64,000 bases of DNA from Flavobacterium chungbukense (GCF_020805785.1 NZ_JAJGZV010000003.1:707730-771729); one strand, 5' to 3'; counted from the first letter of the stretch, positions 45,500 through 55,428 are shown. Notes: generated from the letters alone by a model not told the origin. Numbers and translations are program-made.

Positions 45500-47737
45500 A
45501 TGAAAAACAAAATGATATTCCTTTCATCGGCTTTGGTTTTTGCATTGTTTACTTCATGTAAAAATGATGCACAAACTTTAGCGTCAAATTCGGCGCAGAC
45601 AGAAGAATACGTTGGAAAAGAAATAGGAACAGAACATGATGCTGAAATCGACAAGTTGATTTCGCAAATGACATTAGAAGAAAAAATCGGAATGCTTCAC
45701 GGGAACAGTATGTTTGCAAATGCAGGCGTAAAACGTTTAGGAATTCCAGAATTAAAAATGGCCGATGGTCCTTTGGGAGTTCGTGAAGAAATCTCTAGAG
45801 ATAATTGGGCTCCAGCTGGATGGACAAACGATTTTGCAACGTATTATCCAGCAGGAGGTGCTTTGGCAGCAACTTGGAACGCAGAAATGGCTCATACTTT
45901 CGGCACCAGTTTAGGAGAAGAATTACGTGCAAGAGACAAAGACATGTTACTTTCGCCAGCTATCAATATGGTTAGAACACCGCTTGGAGGAAGAACTTAC
46001 GAATACATGTCTGAAGATCCATTTTTGAACAAAAAAATCGCGGTGCCTTTGATCGTTGGTTTACAAGAAAAAGATGTAATGGCGTGTGTAAAACATTACG
46101 CAGCAAACAATCAGGAAACAAATCGTGATTTTGTAGATGTACAAATTGACGAGCGTACACTTCGCGAAATTTATCTTCCAGCTTTTGAAGCTTCAGTAAA
46201 AGAGGCAAAAGCATACAGTATAATGGGGGCTTACAATAAGTTCAGAGGCGAATATTTATGTGAAAACGATTATATGCTGAATAAAATCCTTCGTGATGAA
46301 TGGGGATTTAAAGGAATCGTAGTTTCTGACTGGGCTGCGGTGCATTCTACAGCAAAATCTTTGAAAAATGGTTTAGATATTGAAATGGGAACACCAAAAC
46401 CATTCAACGAATTTTTCTTAGCCGATAAATTAATTGCTGCTGTTAAATCTGGAGAAGTTTCAGAAAAAGAAATTGATTTGCATGTGAAACGAATTTTAAG
46501 AACATTATTTCAGGTAAAAGCAATGGGCGGCGGGACACGTGCAAAAGGAAGCATCGCAACCGAAGCACATTACCAAGATGCTTACAAAATTGCAGCAGAA
46601 GCAATTGTTTTGTTGAAAAACGAAAACAATGCATTGCCTTTAAAATTAGAAGGAGTAAAATCTATTGCTGTTATCGGAAACAATGCAACAAAGAAAAATG
46701 CTCTTGGCGGATTTGGAGCGGGTGTAAAAACAAAGAGAGAAGTTACACCTCTTGAAGGTCTTAAAAACAGATTGCCTTCATCAGTTAAAATCAATTATGC
46801 AGAAGGATATTTAGAGCGTTACGATAAGAAAAACAGAGGAAACTTAGGAAATATTACAGCTAATGGTCCAGTTACAATTGACGAATTAGATCCAGCAAAA
46901 GTTCAGGAAGCAGTTGATGCCGCTAAAAATTCAGATGTTGCAATCATTTTTGCGGGATCCAACCGTGATTACGAAACAGAAGCTTCTGACCGTAGAGATT
47001 TACACTTGCCTTTTGGACAAGAAGAATTAATTAGAAAAGTAACAGCTGCAAATCCAAAAACTATTGTAGTAATGATTGCTGGGGCTCCTTTTGATATTAA
47101 TGAAGTTAGCCAGAAATCTTCTGCTTTAGTTTGGAGCTGGTTCAACGGTTCTGAAGGTGGAAATGCTTTGGCTGATGTGATTTTAGGAAAAGTAAATCCG
47201 TCAGGGAAATTACCTTGGACAATGCCTAAACAATTGAAAGATTCACCTGCGCATGCAACAAACAGTTTCCCTGGAGAAAAAGCGGTAAATTATGCTGAAG
47301 GAATCTTAATTGGATACCGTTGGTTTGATACTAAAAATGTTGCGCCATTATATCCTTTTGGTTACGGATTATCATACACGACTTTCGCGCTTGATAATGC
47401 AAAAGCAAATAAAGATTCGTACGCTCAAAACGATGTAATCGAAGTTACAGTTGACGTTAAAAACACTGGAAAAGTAGATGGAAAAGAAGTAGTTCAATTG
47501 TATACTTCAAAATCTGATTCTAAAATTACTCGTGCAGCGCAAGAACTAAAAGGTTTCAAAAAAGCAGATGTAAAAGCGGGAAGTTCAGAAAAAGTAACGA
47601 TCAAAGTACCAGTAAAAGAATTGGCTTACTACGATGTTGCTGCTAAAAAATGGACAGTTGAACCTGGAAAATATACTATTAAGTTAGGAACTTCTTCTAG
47701 AGATATTAAAAAGGAAATTCAGGTAACAATTAAATAA
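45500..47737 (+). CDS. Glycoside hydrolase family 3 (probable beta-glucosidase)
   Basis: The 745-residue lipoprotein (signal ending LFTSC) has the three GH3 domains: barrel with nucleophile Asp277 in GIVVSDWAAVHS, alpha/beta sandwich with AGSNRDYETEASDRRDL, and C-terminal fibronectin III-like domain. KHYAANNQETNRDF is the usual substrate-site motif. It would clear the glucan backbone of trimmed xyloglucan oligosaccharides. beta-Xylosidase is an alternative. Confidence 0.94.
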   Translation: MKNKMIFLSSALVFALFTSCKNDAQTLASNSAQTEEYVGKEIGTEHDAEIDKLISQMTLEEKIGMLHGNSMFANAGVKRLGIPELKMADGPLGVREEISRDNWAPAGWTNDFATYYPAGGALAATWNAEMAHTFGTSLGEELRARDKDMLLSPAINMVRTPLGGRTYEYMSEDPFLNKKIAVPLIVGLQEKDVMACVKHYAANNQETNRDFVDVQIDERTLREIYLPAFEASVKEAKAYSIMGAYNKFRGEYLCENDYMLNKILRDEWGFKGIVVSDWAAVHSTAKSLKNGLDIEMGTPKPFNEFFLADKLIAAVKSGEVSEKEIDLHVKRILRTLFQVKAMGGGTRAKGSIATEAHYQDAYKIAAEAIVLLKNENNALPLKLEGVKSIAVIGNNATKKNALGGFGAGVKTKREVTPLEGLKNRLPSSVKINYAEGYLERYDKKNRGNLGNITANGPVTIDELDPAKVQEAVDAAKNSDVAIIFAGSNRDYETEASDRRDLHLPFGQEELIRKVTAANPKTIVVMIAGAPFDINEVSQKSSALVWSWFNGSEGGNALADVILGKVNPSGKLPWTMPKQLKDSPAHATNSFPGEKAVNYAEGILIGYRWFDTKNVAPLYPFGYGLSYTTFALDNAKANKDSYAQNDVIEVTVDVKNTGKVDGKEVVQLYTSKSDSKITRAAQELKGFKKADVKAGSSEKVTIKVPVKELAYYDVAAKKWTVEPGKYTIKLGTSSRDIKKEIQVTIK

Positions 47738-47766
47738 TTGTTATTGCTATAAAATAACCAAACCAC

Positions 47767-47794
47767 CAACGCCAGCCATTCAAAGCTGGCGTTG
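47767..47794 (+). terminator. Hairpin after the GH3 gene
   Basis: Perfect 10-bp GC-rich stem (47767-47776 with 47785-47794) followed by only a short T stretch; could be a weak terminator or an mRNA 3'-end stabiliser within the PUL. Confidence 0.5.
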
Positions 47795-47830
47795 ATTTTA
47801 AAAACTTACAGTTAACTTAAACCAAACCAA

Positions 47831-49330
47831 ATGAAAAAAACAATCAAAGATTACCTCTTGTCTATCGTTTTATGTTTTGCTTTTTTAGGCGTTTTAGCAT
47901 GCAGTTCAGACAAAGAAGAAACTCCAGTAAGTATAAAAACGCTTGCTGCCAGTACAAATAAAATCGATTTTGAGAGTAAGGAAAATACAATTGAAATAAC
48001 CATTACTTCGAATGCAACAAATTGGACTTTAAGCAATCCAGCAAGCTGGATAAAATTGAGTCAAGCGGTTGGAACTTCTGGAAGTACAATTGTTAAAATT
48101 ACTGCTTCAGAAAACGCAAATACTGCAGTACGAAATGCCGTATTGACTTTAACTTCTACTGAAGGAAATGCTTCCGAAATTAAAGTTTCACAAGCGGCGG
48201 CTTTAGCGACAAGTTTGTATCCGAGTTACAATACCAATCCAATTGCGGCCGATGCTTCCGGAATGGGAAGTTCTGCAGTTGAATTGGCAGCAAAAATTAA
48301 ATTAGGCTGGAATATCGGAAATACGTTGGAAGCAACTGGAGGCGAAACTGCTTGGGGAAATCCAAAAGTAACAAAAGCTTTAATTGATGCGGTAAAAGCA
48401 AACGGATTTAATGCGATCAGAATTCCGTGTTCTTGGAATCAGAATCTTGAAAATGCTGCAACAGCAAAAATCAAAGTAGATTGGTTGAACCGAGTGAAAG
48501 AAGTAGTACAATATTGTGTAGACAATGATATGTATGTTGTAGTAAACATTCACTGGGACGGCGGCTGGCTGGAAAACAATATTACCGAAGCCAAAAAAGT
48601 AGAAAACAATGCGAAACAAAAAGCATTCTGGGAACAAATTGCAACACATTTAAGAGGTTTCGATGAACATTTACTTTTTGCAAGCGCCAACGAACCAGCG
48701 GTTGAAGATGCTGCTCAAATGGCCGTTTTAACTTCTTATCACCAGACTTTTATTGATGCCGTGCGTTCTACAGGAGGAAAAAATGCAACACGTGTTTTAG
48801 TAGTTCAAGGACCAACAACAGATATAGAAAAAACAAACAAATTAATGACTACATTGCCAACAGATAAAGTTACAGGCAGAATGATGGTCGAAGTACATTA
48901 TTATTCTCCTTGGAATTTTGCTGGTTTAACCAAAGACGAAACTTGGGGTAAAATGTTCTATTATTGGGGAGCAGGATTTCATTCTACAACCGATACAGAA
49001 CGAAATGCAACTTGGGGAGAAGAGGCCGATTTAGAAAAGAATTTCAAATTGATGAAAACCCAATTTGTAGACAAAGGAATTCCGGTTTTATTGGGAGAAT
49101 TTGGAGCAATAAGAAGAACAACTTTAACGGGAGATGCTTTAACTTTACATTTAAACTCAAGAGCCTATTATTTAAAAACGGTAGTCAAAACGGCAAAAGC
49201 AAACGGACTATTACCTTTTTATTGGGACGAAGGAAGTCTAGGAAACAACGGTTTCGGAATCATAAATAGAACCAATAATACCGTCTTCGATACACAAGCT
49301 TTAAACGCTTTAATAGATGGATTAAAGTAA
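47831..49330 (+). CDS. BACON-domain glycoside hydrolase family 5 lipoprotein (probable endo-xyloglucanase)
   Basis: The 499-residue lipoprotein (signal ending GVLAC) has an N-terminal BACON domain (about 35-125, NATNWTLSNPASWIKLSQ) and a GH5 catalytic domain with GWNIGNTLEA, acid/base Glu288 in SANEPAVED and nucleophile Glu423 in LLGEFGAI. The same layout is seen in the characterised Bacteroides ovatus endo-xyloglucanase (GH5_4 with BACON). It likely sits on the outer surface and makes the first backbone cuts. Cellulase activity cannot be excluded. Confidence 0.93.
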   Translation: MKKTIKDYLLSIVLCFAFLGVLACSSDKEETPVSIKTLAASTNKIDFESKENTIEITITSNATNWTLSNPASWIKLSQAVGTSGSTIVKITASENANTAVRNAVLTLTSTEGNASEIKVSQAAALATSLYPSYNTNPIAADASGMGSSAVELAAKIKLGWNIGNTLEATGGETAWGNPKVTKALIDAVKANGFNAIRIPCSWNQNLENAATAKIKVDWLNRVKEVVQYCVDNDMYVVVNIHWDGGWLENNITEAKKVENNAKQKAFWEQIATHLRGFDEHLLFASANEPAVEDAAQMAVLTSYHQTFIDAVRSTGGKNATRVLVVQGPTTDIEKTNKLMTTLPTDKVTGRMMVEVHYYSPWNFAGLTKDETWGKMFYYWGAGFHSTTDTERNATWGEEADLEKNFKLMKTQFVDKGIPVLLGEFGAIRRTTLTGDALTLHLNSRAYYLKTVVKTAKANGLLPFYWDEGSLGNNGFGIINRTNNTVFDTQALNALIDGLK

Positions 49331-49343
49331 AAAAATAAGGTTA

Positions 49344-49423
49344 AAACCATATAAGTGATATAAGTAAATTTAAGCACAATGCGGAATAAAAACTTAAAAT
49401 AACTTATATCACTTATATGGTTT
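49344..49423. repeat. 22-bp perfect inverted repeat between GH5 and esterase genes
   Basis: Arms 49344-49365 and 49402-49423 (core ATATAAGTGATATAAG), loop 36 bases. No T-run directly after, so a dispersed repeat is likelier than a terminator. Confidence 0.75.
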
Positions 49424-49445
49424 AAAAATAATTAAATTAGAAAAA

Positions 49446-51392
49446 ATGAAAAAAAGTTTATTGTTTATTTTTCTATTTATTAGTGTTTTAGCTAATGCTA
49501 ATGTGAGAATGCCTTTAATATTCTCTGACGGAATGGTATTGCAACGCAACAAAGAAATTCCAGTTTGGGGTTTTGCGGATGCTAATGAAAGTGTAGAAGT
49601 TCATTTCAACAAACAAATTAAGAAAACGCAAGCCGATAAAAACGGAAAATGGACGGTAAATTTAAGTCCAGAAAAAGCAAGCGGACCATTTGAATTGGTT
49701 ATCATCGGAAAAAATAAAATTACCATCAAAAATGTTTTGGTTGGCGAAGTTTGGATTTGCAGCGGACAATCGAATATGGAATTTCAGGTTTTCAAAACGA
49801 TGAATTCTGAAAAAGAAATCAGCAGCGCAGATTACCCAATGATTCGTCATTTTGGTGTTGCCCAAGATTTAAGTGGCACTCCAAAAGACGATTTAAAACA
49901 AGGAAAATGGGAAGTGGCCAACAAAGAAAATGTAGGCAATTTTACAGCAGTTGGCTATTATTTTGCCAGAAAACTATATTCAGAACTAAAAATCCCAATC
50001 GGAATCATCAATACTTCTTGGGGCGGAACCAATGTAGAAACTTGGACAAGCCGTGAAGCTTTTGAAAACAGTTCCGATTTTAAAGCCATGATTGCCGACG
50101 TTCCAACCGTAGATATCAATGCTATTTTTGAAACCTATAAAAAATCGGTTTTAGACAATTTGAAAAAAGTACAAGGTTTTGATGTTTCGATGGAAAACGA
50201 AGAGCAATTTAAAAACCCAAACTTCCAAGATAAAAACTGGCCAGAAATAAAAGTGCCTTCACTTTGGGAAAACCAGCAAATTGGCAATATCGACGGAATT
50301 GTCTGGATGCGCAAAACCATTATTTTAACCGCAGAACAAGCCAAAAAAGAAGCCACTTTGCATTTAGCAAAAGTCGATGACGAAGACAAAACTTATGTGA
50401 ATGGTGTTGAAGTTGGAACTAACAATTTTTGGGATGCTAAAAGAGTTTATAAAATTCCTGCAAATGTCTTAAAAGAAGGAACAAACGTAATCGCAGTGAG
50501 AATTACAGATTACAGTGGCGGCGGCGGAATTTACGGTGATGCAGCCGATTTAAAAATTGATTTTAAAGATTCAAATTTACCGTTAGAAGGGCTTTGGAAA
50601 TTCAACGTTATCAAAGTAAGAATCGAAGTTTCACCAAACAGTTATCCATCATTACTGTACAATGCCATGGTTAACCCTTTAGTTCCATATGCGATGCAAG
50701 GCGTTTTGTGGTATCAAGGTGAAGCGAATGTTTGGAGAGCGGCAGAATACAAAAAGTCATTTCCATTAATGATCAACGATTGGAGAACCAAATTCAAACA
50801 AGGAGACTTTCCTTTCTATTTCGTTCAATTATCGACTTTCGACGAATTTGGAGGAAACAGCCAAAAAGGAAGCCGTTGGGCAGAACTTCGCGAAGCACAA
50901 TCTGAAACGCTTAAACTAAAGAATACAGGAATGGCCGTTACTACAGATATTGGTAACGCAAAAGACATTCACCCAACCAATAAACAAGATATTGGTTTGC
51001 GTTTGGCAGCAACAGCGTTAAACAATATTTACGGCAAAAAACAAGTTTACAGCGGTCCGACTTATAAATCTCAGGAAATAAAAGGAAACCAAATTATCCT
51101 CACTTTCGATAATATCGGAAGCGGATTATCAACTCCAAATAACGTTGAATTAAAAGGTTTTGAAATTGCAGGCGCTGACAAAGTTTTTCATTCCGCGAAA
51201 GCCATAATTAAAGACAACAAAATAATTGTTTCAAGCGATAAAGTTCAAAATCCTGTAGCAGTGCATTACGGCTGGGCAGACGATGATACGGCAATTAATC
51301 TTTTCAATAAAGAAAAATTTCCCGCATCGCCATTTAGAACCGATAATTGGGAAATGCTAACGGCGAATGAGAAGTATAAAGTGAGTAAATAG
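49446..51392 (+). CDS. SGNH-type sialate O-acetylesterase-like carbohydrate esterase
   Basis: The 648-residue exported protein (signal ending LANA) has the esterase Ser in CSGQSNMEF, the oxyanion motif GGTNVETW, QGEANV, and the Asp-His pair in DIHPTNKQDIG. An inserted beta-sandwich (GH2-like galactose-binding fold) lies near 240-400. The family label comes from sialate esterase, but Bacteroidota members serve plant glycans; removal of acetyl groups from xyloglucan galactose is the likely role here. Confidence 0.92.
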   Translation: MKKSLLFIFLFISVLANANVRMPLIFSDGMVLQRNKEIPVWGFADANESVEVHFNKQIKKTQADKNGKWTVNLSPEKASGPFELVIIGKNKITIKNVLVGEVWICSGQSNMEFQVFKTMNSEKEISSADYPMIRHFGVAQDLSGTPKDDLKQGKWEVANKENVGNFTAVGYYFARKLYSELKIPIGIINTSWGGTNVETWTSREAFENSSDFKAMIADVPTVDINAIFETYKKSVLDNLKKVQGFDVSMENEEQFKNPNFQDKNWPEIKVPSLWENQQIGNIDGIVWMRKTIILTAEQAKKEATLHLAKVDDEDKTYVNGVEVGTNNFWDAKRVYKIPANVLKEGTNVIAVRITDYSGGGGIYGDAADLKIDFKDSNLPLEGLWKFNVIKVRIEVSPNSYPSLLYNAMVNPLVPYAMQGVLWYQGEANVWRAAEYKKSFPLMINDWRTKFKQGDFPFYFVQLSTFDEFGGNSQKGSRWAELREAQSETLKLKNTGMAVTTDIGNAKDIHPTNKQDIGLRLAATALNNIYGKKQVYSGPTYKSQEIKGNQIILTFDNIGSGLSTPNNVELKGFEIAGADKVFHSAKAIIKDNKIIVSSDKVQNPVAVHYGWADDDTAINLFNKEKFPASPFRTDNWEMLTANEKYKVSK

Positions 51393-51505
51393 TTTTAGTT
51401 CTTAGTGAATAGTAATTAGTCCTTAGTAACTAGTTTTTAAATGGTGAAGTAAAAGGTAATTTAAACGGTTTTCGAAACTTGTTTGGATGTAAAATAAATT
51501 AAAAA

Positions 51506-51590
51506 TGTTCCGTTAGGAACAATTCGTCGGTAGCAACGGATGCAATCCGTTGATAAAAAATCAACATTGTAATTATGTTCCATTGGAACA
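51506..51590. repeat. TGTTCC-n-GGAACA REP-like palindromes with a CAACGGAT palindrome between
   Basis: TGTTCCGTTAGGAACA (51506-51521), CAACGGAT-GCA-ATCCGTTG (51534-51552) and TGTTCCATTGGAACA (51576-51590) lie in the gap before the GH95 gene. Both outer units are followed by a similar (T)CGGTA tail. Confidence 0.75.
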
Positions 51591-51618
51591 TTTGATCGGT
51601 AACAAAAAAGGCATCAAA

Positions 51619-54027
51619 ATGAATTCAGCTCTCATAAAAAAAACATTTCTCTTCTTACTTCTCACATCTTACTATACAACCATTTCGGCGCAGTCCAAAA
51701 ATGTTTTATGGTACAAACAACCCGCAGAATTCTTTGAAGAAAGCTTGGTTTTAGGAAACGGAAAAATGGGAGCGACGGTTTTTGGAGGTTCCAATTCAGA
51801 CAAAATTTATTTGAATGACATTACGCTTTGGTCGGGCGAACCCGTAAATGCCAATATGAACCCAGAAGCATACAAAAACATTCCAGCAATTCGTGAAGCT
51901 TTACAAAACGAAAACTACAAACTGGCAGAAGAACTCAATAAAAAAGTTCAGGGGAAAAATTCCGAATCGTACGCGCCTTTAGGAACATTAGAAATCAATA
52001 ATTCCGAAAAAGGAAAAGCGGTAAATTATCATAGAGAATTAGATATTTCAAACGCTATTTCAAAAGTAAGTTACGAAATGGCGGGTATCAAATATACACG
52101 AGAATATTTCGTTTCAGCTCCAGATAAGGTTATGATTATCAAATTGACTGCCGATCAAAAAGGAGCTTTAAATTTCGATATTAATCTAAAAAGCCTTTTA
52201 CAATCAAATGTTGAAGTGCGAAATAATATTTTGGTAATTAAAGGTTCTGCGCCAATTCATGAAAACGCAGGATATAATGTTGTGCCAAAATACCTGAATT
52301 TAAAAGATAGAGGAACACGATTTACAGGTTTAGTACAAATTAAAAAAACAGACGGAAAAATTACGAGTTCCAGAGAAACCTTAACTTTAAAAGATGCGAC
52401 CGAAGCGATTATTTTTGTTTCTGTTGCAACAAGTTTTAATGGTTTTGATAAAAATCCAGCATCAGAAGGTTTAGACGATGTTTCAATTGCTTTACAAAAT
52501 TTGAACAATGCCTACGCAAAACCATTCGATAAACTTAAAGAATCTCACATTGCCGATTATCAAAAATTCTTCAATCGTGTCCATTTAGATTTAGGAAAAA
52601 CAACCGCTCCAGATTTTCCAACGGATGAACGTTTATTGCGTTACGCCGACGGAAAAGAAGATAAAAATCTCGAAATTCTCTATTTCAATTACGGACGTTA
52701 TTTATTAATTAGTTCTTCCAGAACTTTGGGCGTTCCGGCCAATTTACAAGGACTTTGGAATCCGCATTTAAATCCGCCTTGGAGCAGTAATTATACAATG
52801 AATATCAATCTGGAAGAAAATTATTGGCTCGCAGAAAACACCAATCTCTCCGAAATGCATTCGTCACTTTTGAGCTTTATTAAAAATCTTTCGGTAACCG
52901 GAAAAGTTACAGCAAAGACTTTTTACGGAGTTGATAAAGGGTGGGCGGCAGCGCACAATTCAGATATCTGGGCAATGACCAATCCGGTTGGACAGTTTGG
53001 AAAAGAAGATCCAATGTGGGCTTGCTGGCCGTTGGCAGGCGCTTGGCTGAGTACTCATATTTGGGAACATTATATTTTTAGTCAAGATTTATCTTATTTA
53101 AAAAAAGAAGGTTATCCATTAATGAAAGGTGCGTCTGAATTTTGTTTGGGCTGGTTGGTTACCGATAAAAACGGGAATTTAATTACATCGCCATCGACTT
53201 CGCCAGAAAATCAATATAAATTGGCAGATGGTTTTGTAGGTGCAACACTTTATGGCGGAACTGCTGATTTGGCCATGATCCGCGAATGTTTTGATAAAAC
53301 CATAAAAGCGTCAAAAGTGCTGAATACTGATGCCGATTTCAGAAAAAAACTGGAAACAGCACTTTCAAAATTGTATCCGTATCAAATTGGTAAAAAAGGA
53401 AATCTGCAGGAATGGTATTTTGATTGGGATGATAAAGACCCGAAACATAGACATCAATCACAGTTATTCGGACTTTTCCCTGGCGATCATATTACGCCTT
53501 TAAAAACGCATGATTTAGCGGAAGCTTCAAAGAAAACTTTAGAAATAAAAGGCGACGAAACTACTGGCTGGTCAAAAGGATGGAGGATCAATCTTTGGGC
53601 AAGACTTTGGGACGGAAACCGCGCTTATAAAATGTTCCGAGAATTACTTCGCTACGTTGATCCCGACGGAAAGAAAACAGATAAACCAAGAAGAGGAGGA
53701 GGAACATATCCAAATTTATTCGACGCGCATCCGCCATTTCAAATTGATGGCAATTTTGGAGGAGCTGCAGCCGTTGCTGAAATGCTGGTTCAGTCAAATG
53801 AAAATGAAATTCGATTACTTCCTGCTTTACCAGACGCTTGGTCAGAAGGTTCTGTAAAAGGAATATGTGCAAGAGGGGGATTTGAAATTGAAATGACGTG
53901 GAATGATAAAAAACCTGAAAAAGTGATTATTTCCTCTAAAAATGGAGGAAAAACAACTTTGATTTTCGGCGATAAAAAACAAGAAATTGTTTTGAAAAAA
54001 GGAGAAAGTATAGAAATCAAGTTTTAG
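51619..54027 (+). CDS. Glycoside hydrolase family 95 (probable alpha-L-fucosidase)
   Basis: From ATG 51619 the 802-residue enzyme has a signal peptide ending TTISAQ; an upstream frame to 51550 runs through repeat DNA and is unlikely to be coding. GH95 motifs: LQGLWNPHLNPPW, NINLEENYW (Asn pair), STSPENQYK (acid Glu) and FQIDGNFGGAA (Asp that activates an Asn). It would remove terminal alpha-1,2-L-fucose or L-galactose from xyloglucan side chains. Last gene of the PUL. Confidence 0.93.
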   Translation: MNSALIKKTFLFLLLTSYYTTISAQSKNVLWYKQPAEFFEESLVLGNGKMGATVFGGSNSDKIYLNDITLWSGEPVNANMNPEAYKNIPAIREALQNENYKLAEELNKKVQGKNSESYAPLGTLEINNSEKGKAVNYHRELDISNAISKVSYEMAGIKYTREYFVSAPDKVMIIKLTADQKGALNFDINLKSLLQSNVEVRNNILVIKGSAPIHENAGYNVVPKYLNLKDRGTRFTGLVQIKKTDGKITSSRETLTLKDATEAIIFVSVATSFNGFDKNPASEGLDDVSIALQNLNNAYAKPFDKLKESHIADYQKFFNRVHLDLGKTTAPDFPTDERLLRYADGKEDKNLEILYFNYGRYLLISSSRTLGVPANLQGLWNPHLNPPWSSNYTMNINLEENYWLAENTNLSEMHSSLLSFIKNLSVTGKVTAKTFYGVDKGWAAAHNSDIWAMTNPVGQFGKEDPMWACWPLAGAWLSTHIWEHYIFSQDLSYLKKEGYPLMKGASEFCLGWLVTDKNGNLITSPSTSPENQYKLADGFVGATLYGGTADLAMIRECFDKTIKASKVLNTDADFRKKLETALSKLYPYQIGKKGNLQEWYFDWDDKDPKHRHQSQLFGLFPGDHITPLKTHDLAEASKKTLEIKGDETTGWSKGWRINLWARLWDGNRAYKMFRELLRYVDPDGKKTDKPRRGGGTYPNLFDAHPPFQIDGNFGGAAAVAEMLVQSNENEIRLLPALPDAWSEGSVKGICARGGFEIEMTWNDKKPEKVIISSKNGGKTTLIFGDKKQEIVLKKGESIEIKF

Positions 54028-54200
54028 AAAAGCTTCGGAGAAGCGAAATATTTATAGAAATTTAATAATCAAAACAAAAAGAGCTCCAGCGGAGCGACAT
54101 ATAAATGATTTAAAATCTAAATATGTCGCTCCGCTGGAGCTCTTTTATATCTTGAACGCTTGTTTTTTTTCTATAAATATTTCGCTTCTCCGAAGCTTTT
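54028..54200. repeat. Nested perfect hairpin: 33-bp outer and 26-bp inner inverted repeat
   Basis: Outer arms 54028-54060 and 54168-54200 (33 bp, no mismatch) enclose inner arms 54077-54102 and 54121-54146 (26 bp, no mismatch). The outer arm starts right after the GH95 stop. Arms of the two hairpins are related to each other (GCTTCGGAGAAGCGAAATAT versus GCTCCAGCGGAGCGACATAT). It also ends the PUL and cvpA by its T-runs. Confidence 0.9.
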
Positions 54201-54212
54201 TTATATTTGAAT

Positions 54213-54764
54213 TTATTTTTTTTCAGATTCAGAAGTTTCTTTTTCTTCATCTTTTTGAGTATGTTCTTTTTTAAAAGTATAGTACCATTTTTCAATCGAC
54301 GGATATACAAATGCAGCAACTTTCTTTACTGGATTATAAAAAATGTAACTATCTAAAGTTTCCTCTTTAGCGAAAGTATTATTGAAATTGATTTTCTCAA
54401 ATAAAGCGATAAAAATACTTAGAATAAGAATCGTTTTTAAAACTCTGAAAAATCCGCCTCCGAGTTTATTCATCCATCCCAGCATGGCAAAATCTGCAAT
54501 TCCGGTTAATATTTTGGCAAGGAAATAAACTCCAATCACCACTAAAATAAAAGTCAATATAAAAGCCGTAATCTGAATATTAGTTGGGTTCCAAGAAACA
54601 TGTTTTGAAATTATTCCTGTCATTAACGAAGAAAATTTAATAGCAAGATAAATTCCTAATAACAACGAAACAAAAGAAGCGACTTCCACAAAAAGTCCAT
54701 TTTTAATGCCTTTGTATAAACTAAAAGCCAAAAGCGCGGCAACAATAATATCAAAAAAACTCAT
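54213..54764 (-). CDS. CvpA family membrane protein
   Basis: The 183-residue protein has four membrane helices (roughly 4-20, 25-45, 62-85, 100-125) and the CvpA start pattern (FFDIIVAALLAFSLYKGIKNGL). Named for colicin V export in E. coli; in other bacteria it affects envelope homeostasis. The charged Glu/Lys-rich tail (KDEEKETSESEKK) is cytoplasmic or periplasmic and low in complexity. ATG start with a consensus -7 box upstream. Confidence 0.92.
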   Translation of the reverse strand: MSFFDIIVAALLAFSLYKGIKNGLFVEVASFVSLLLGIYLAIKFSSLMTGIISKHVSWNPTNIQITAFILTFILVVIGVYFLAKILTGIADFAMLGWMNKLGGGFFRVLKTILILSIFIALFEKINFNNTFAKEETLDSYIFYNPVKKVAAFVYPSIEKWYYTFKKEHTQKDEEKETSESEKK

Positions 54765-54789
54765 GTTTGGTTTAATGTTTAATGAGGCG

Positions 54790-54797
54790 CAAAGATA
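54790..54797 (-). promoter_or_regulatory. -7 promoter element for the cvpA-like gene
   Basis: Reads TATCTTTG on the minus strand, 26 bases before the ATG. The stretch upstream of it (54803-54848) is an AAAG-rich repeat array like those in other leaders here. Confidence 0.55.
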
Positions 54798-55004
54798 TGT
54801 TTTTTTTGAGGTTCAGAGATTCAAAGTGACAAAGAGACAAAGGTTTTTAGGGCTTTCTTTTTTCTGTGTATTTATTTTTAGGTGTAATGTATTGAACTAT
54901 GTATCTTTGCAAATCAAAATTTAGAGTTCAGATTGCGATTCTGCCCCCTTCAGAATTGGATTTTCAGCAATCTAAAATCTAAAGCAACAATCTAAAATCA
55001 TATA

Positions 55005-55361
55005 ATGTCTAGAGATACACAATTAAAAGAGCGATGGGAAAAGCTCGTTGATATACTTTCCAATCAATTTTCGCAAGGCGAAGATCTAGATTTGGATGCC
55101 ATAATTTACCTAATCGGAGTTCAAGAATACGGAAAAGTGCACCGCGAATACAAAAAAGACGAAAAACTGAATTTAATGCACATTGCAATCTGTCGATTGC
55201 TAGAACCATACGGATTTTATGAATTCGAATATTTCGACGATGAAGGCTGGCCTCATTACAAAGTAAAAGAAAATTTACCGCCGTTAAAAGCCGGTGAACA
55301 ATCGGTTTTAATGAAAGAAGCGATTGTGAGTTATTTTTTAGAAAGAAAACTTATTGAATAG
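55005..55361 (+). CDS. Conserved hypothetical protein (118 aa)
   Basis: A soluble acidic protein without signal peptide; features are KERWEKLVDILSNQF and YGFYEFEYFDDEGWPHY. I recognise it only as a type of small protein found in Flavobacteriia, with no known function. ATG start. Monocistronic or read with the next gene, though an inverted repeat lies between. Confidence 0.8.
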   Translation: MSRDTQLKERWEKLVDILSNQFSQGEDLDLDAIIYLIGVQEYGKVHREYKKDEKLNLMHIAICRLLEPYGFYEFEYFDDEGWPHYKVKENLPPLKAGEQSVLMKEAIVSYFLERKLIE

Positions 55362-55372
55362 ATTTTTTTTTA

Positions 55373-55428
55373 AGTGTTCAGTATTCAGTTGACTAGTGTT
55401 CAGCGCTGTAAACGGAATACTGAACACT
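55373..55428. repeat. 14-bp inverted repeat AGTGTTCAGTATTC
   Basis: Arms 55373-55386 and 55415-55428, perfect; no strong T-run after the right arm. A dispersed intergenic repeat type. Confidence 0.7.

Noticed and set aside
51550..51618. N-terminal extension of the GH95 protein
   Set aside because: It lies in REP-like repeat DNA and would precede an otherwise normal signal peptide.
54110..54319. 69-codon minus-strand ORF next to the cvpA-like gene
   Set aside because: Lys/Asn-rich frame crossing the nested hairpin and the cvpA 3' end; a shadow.
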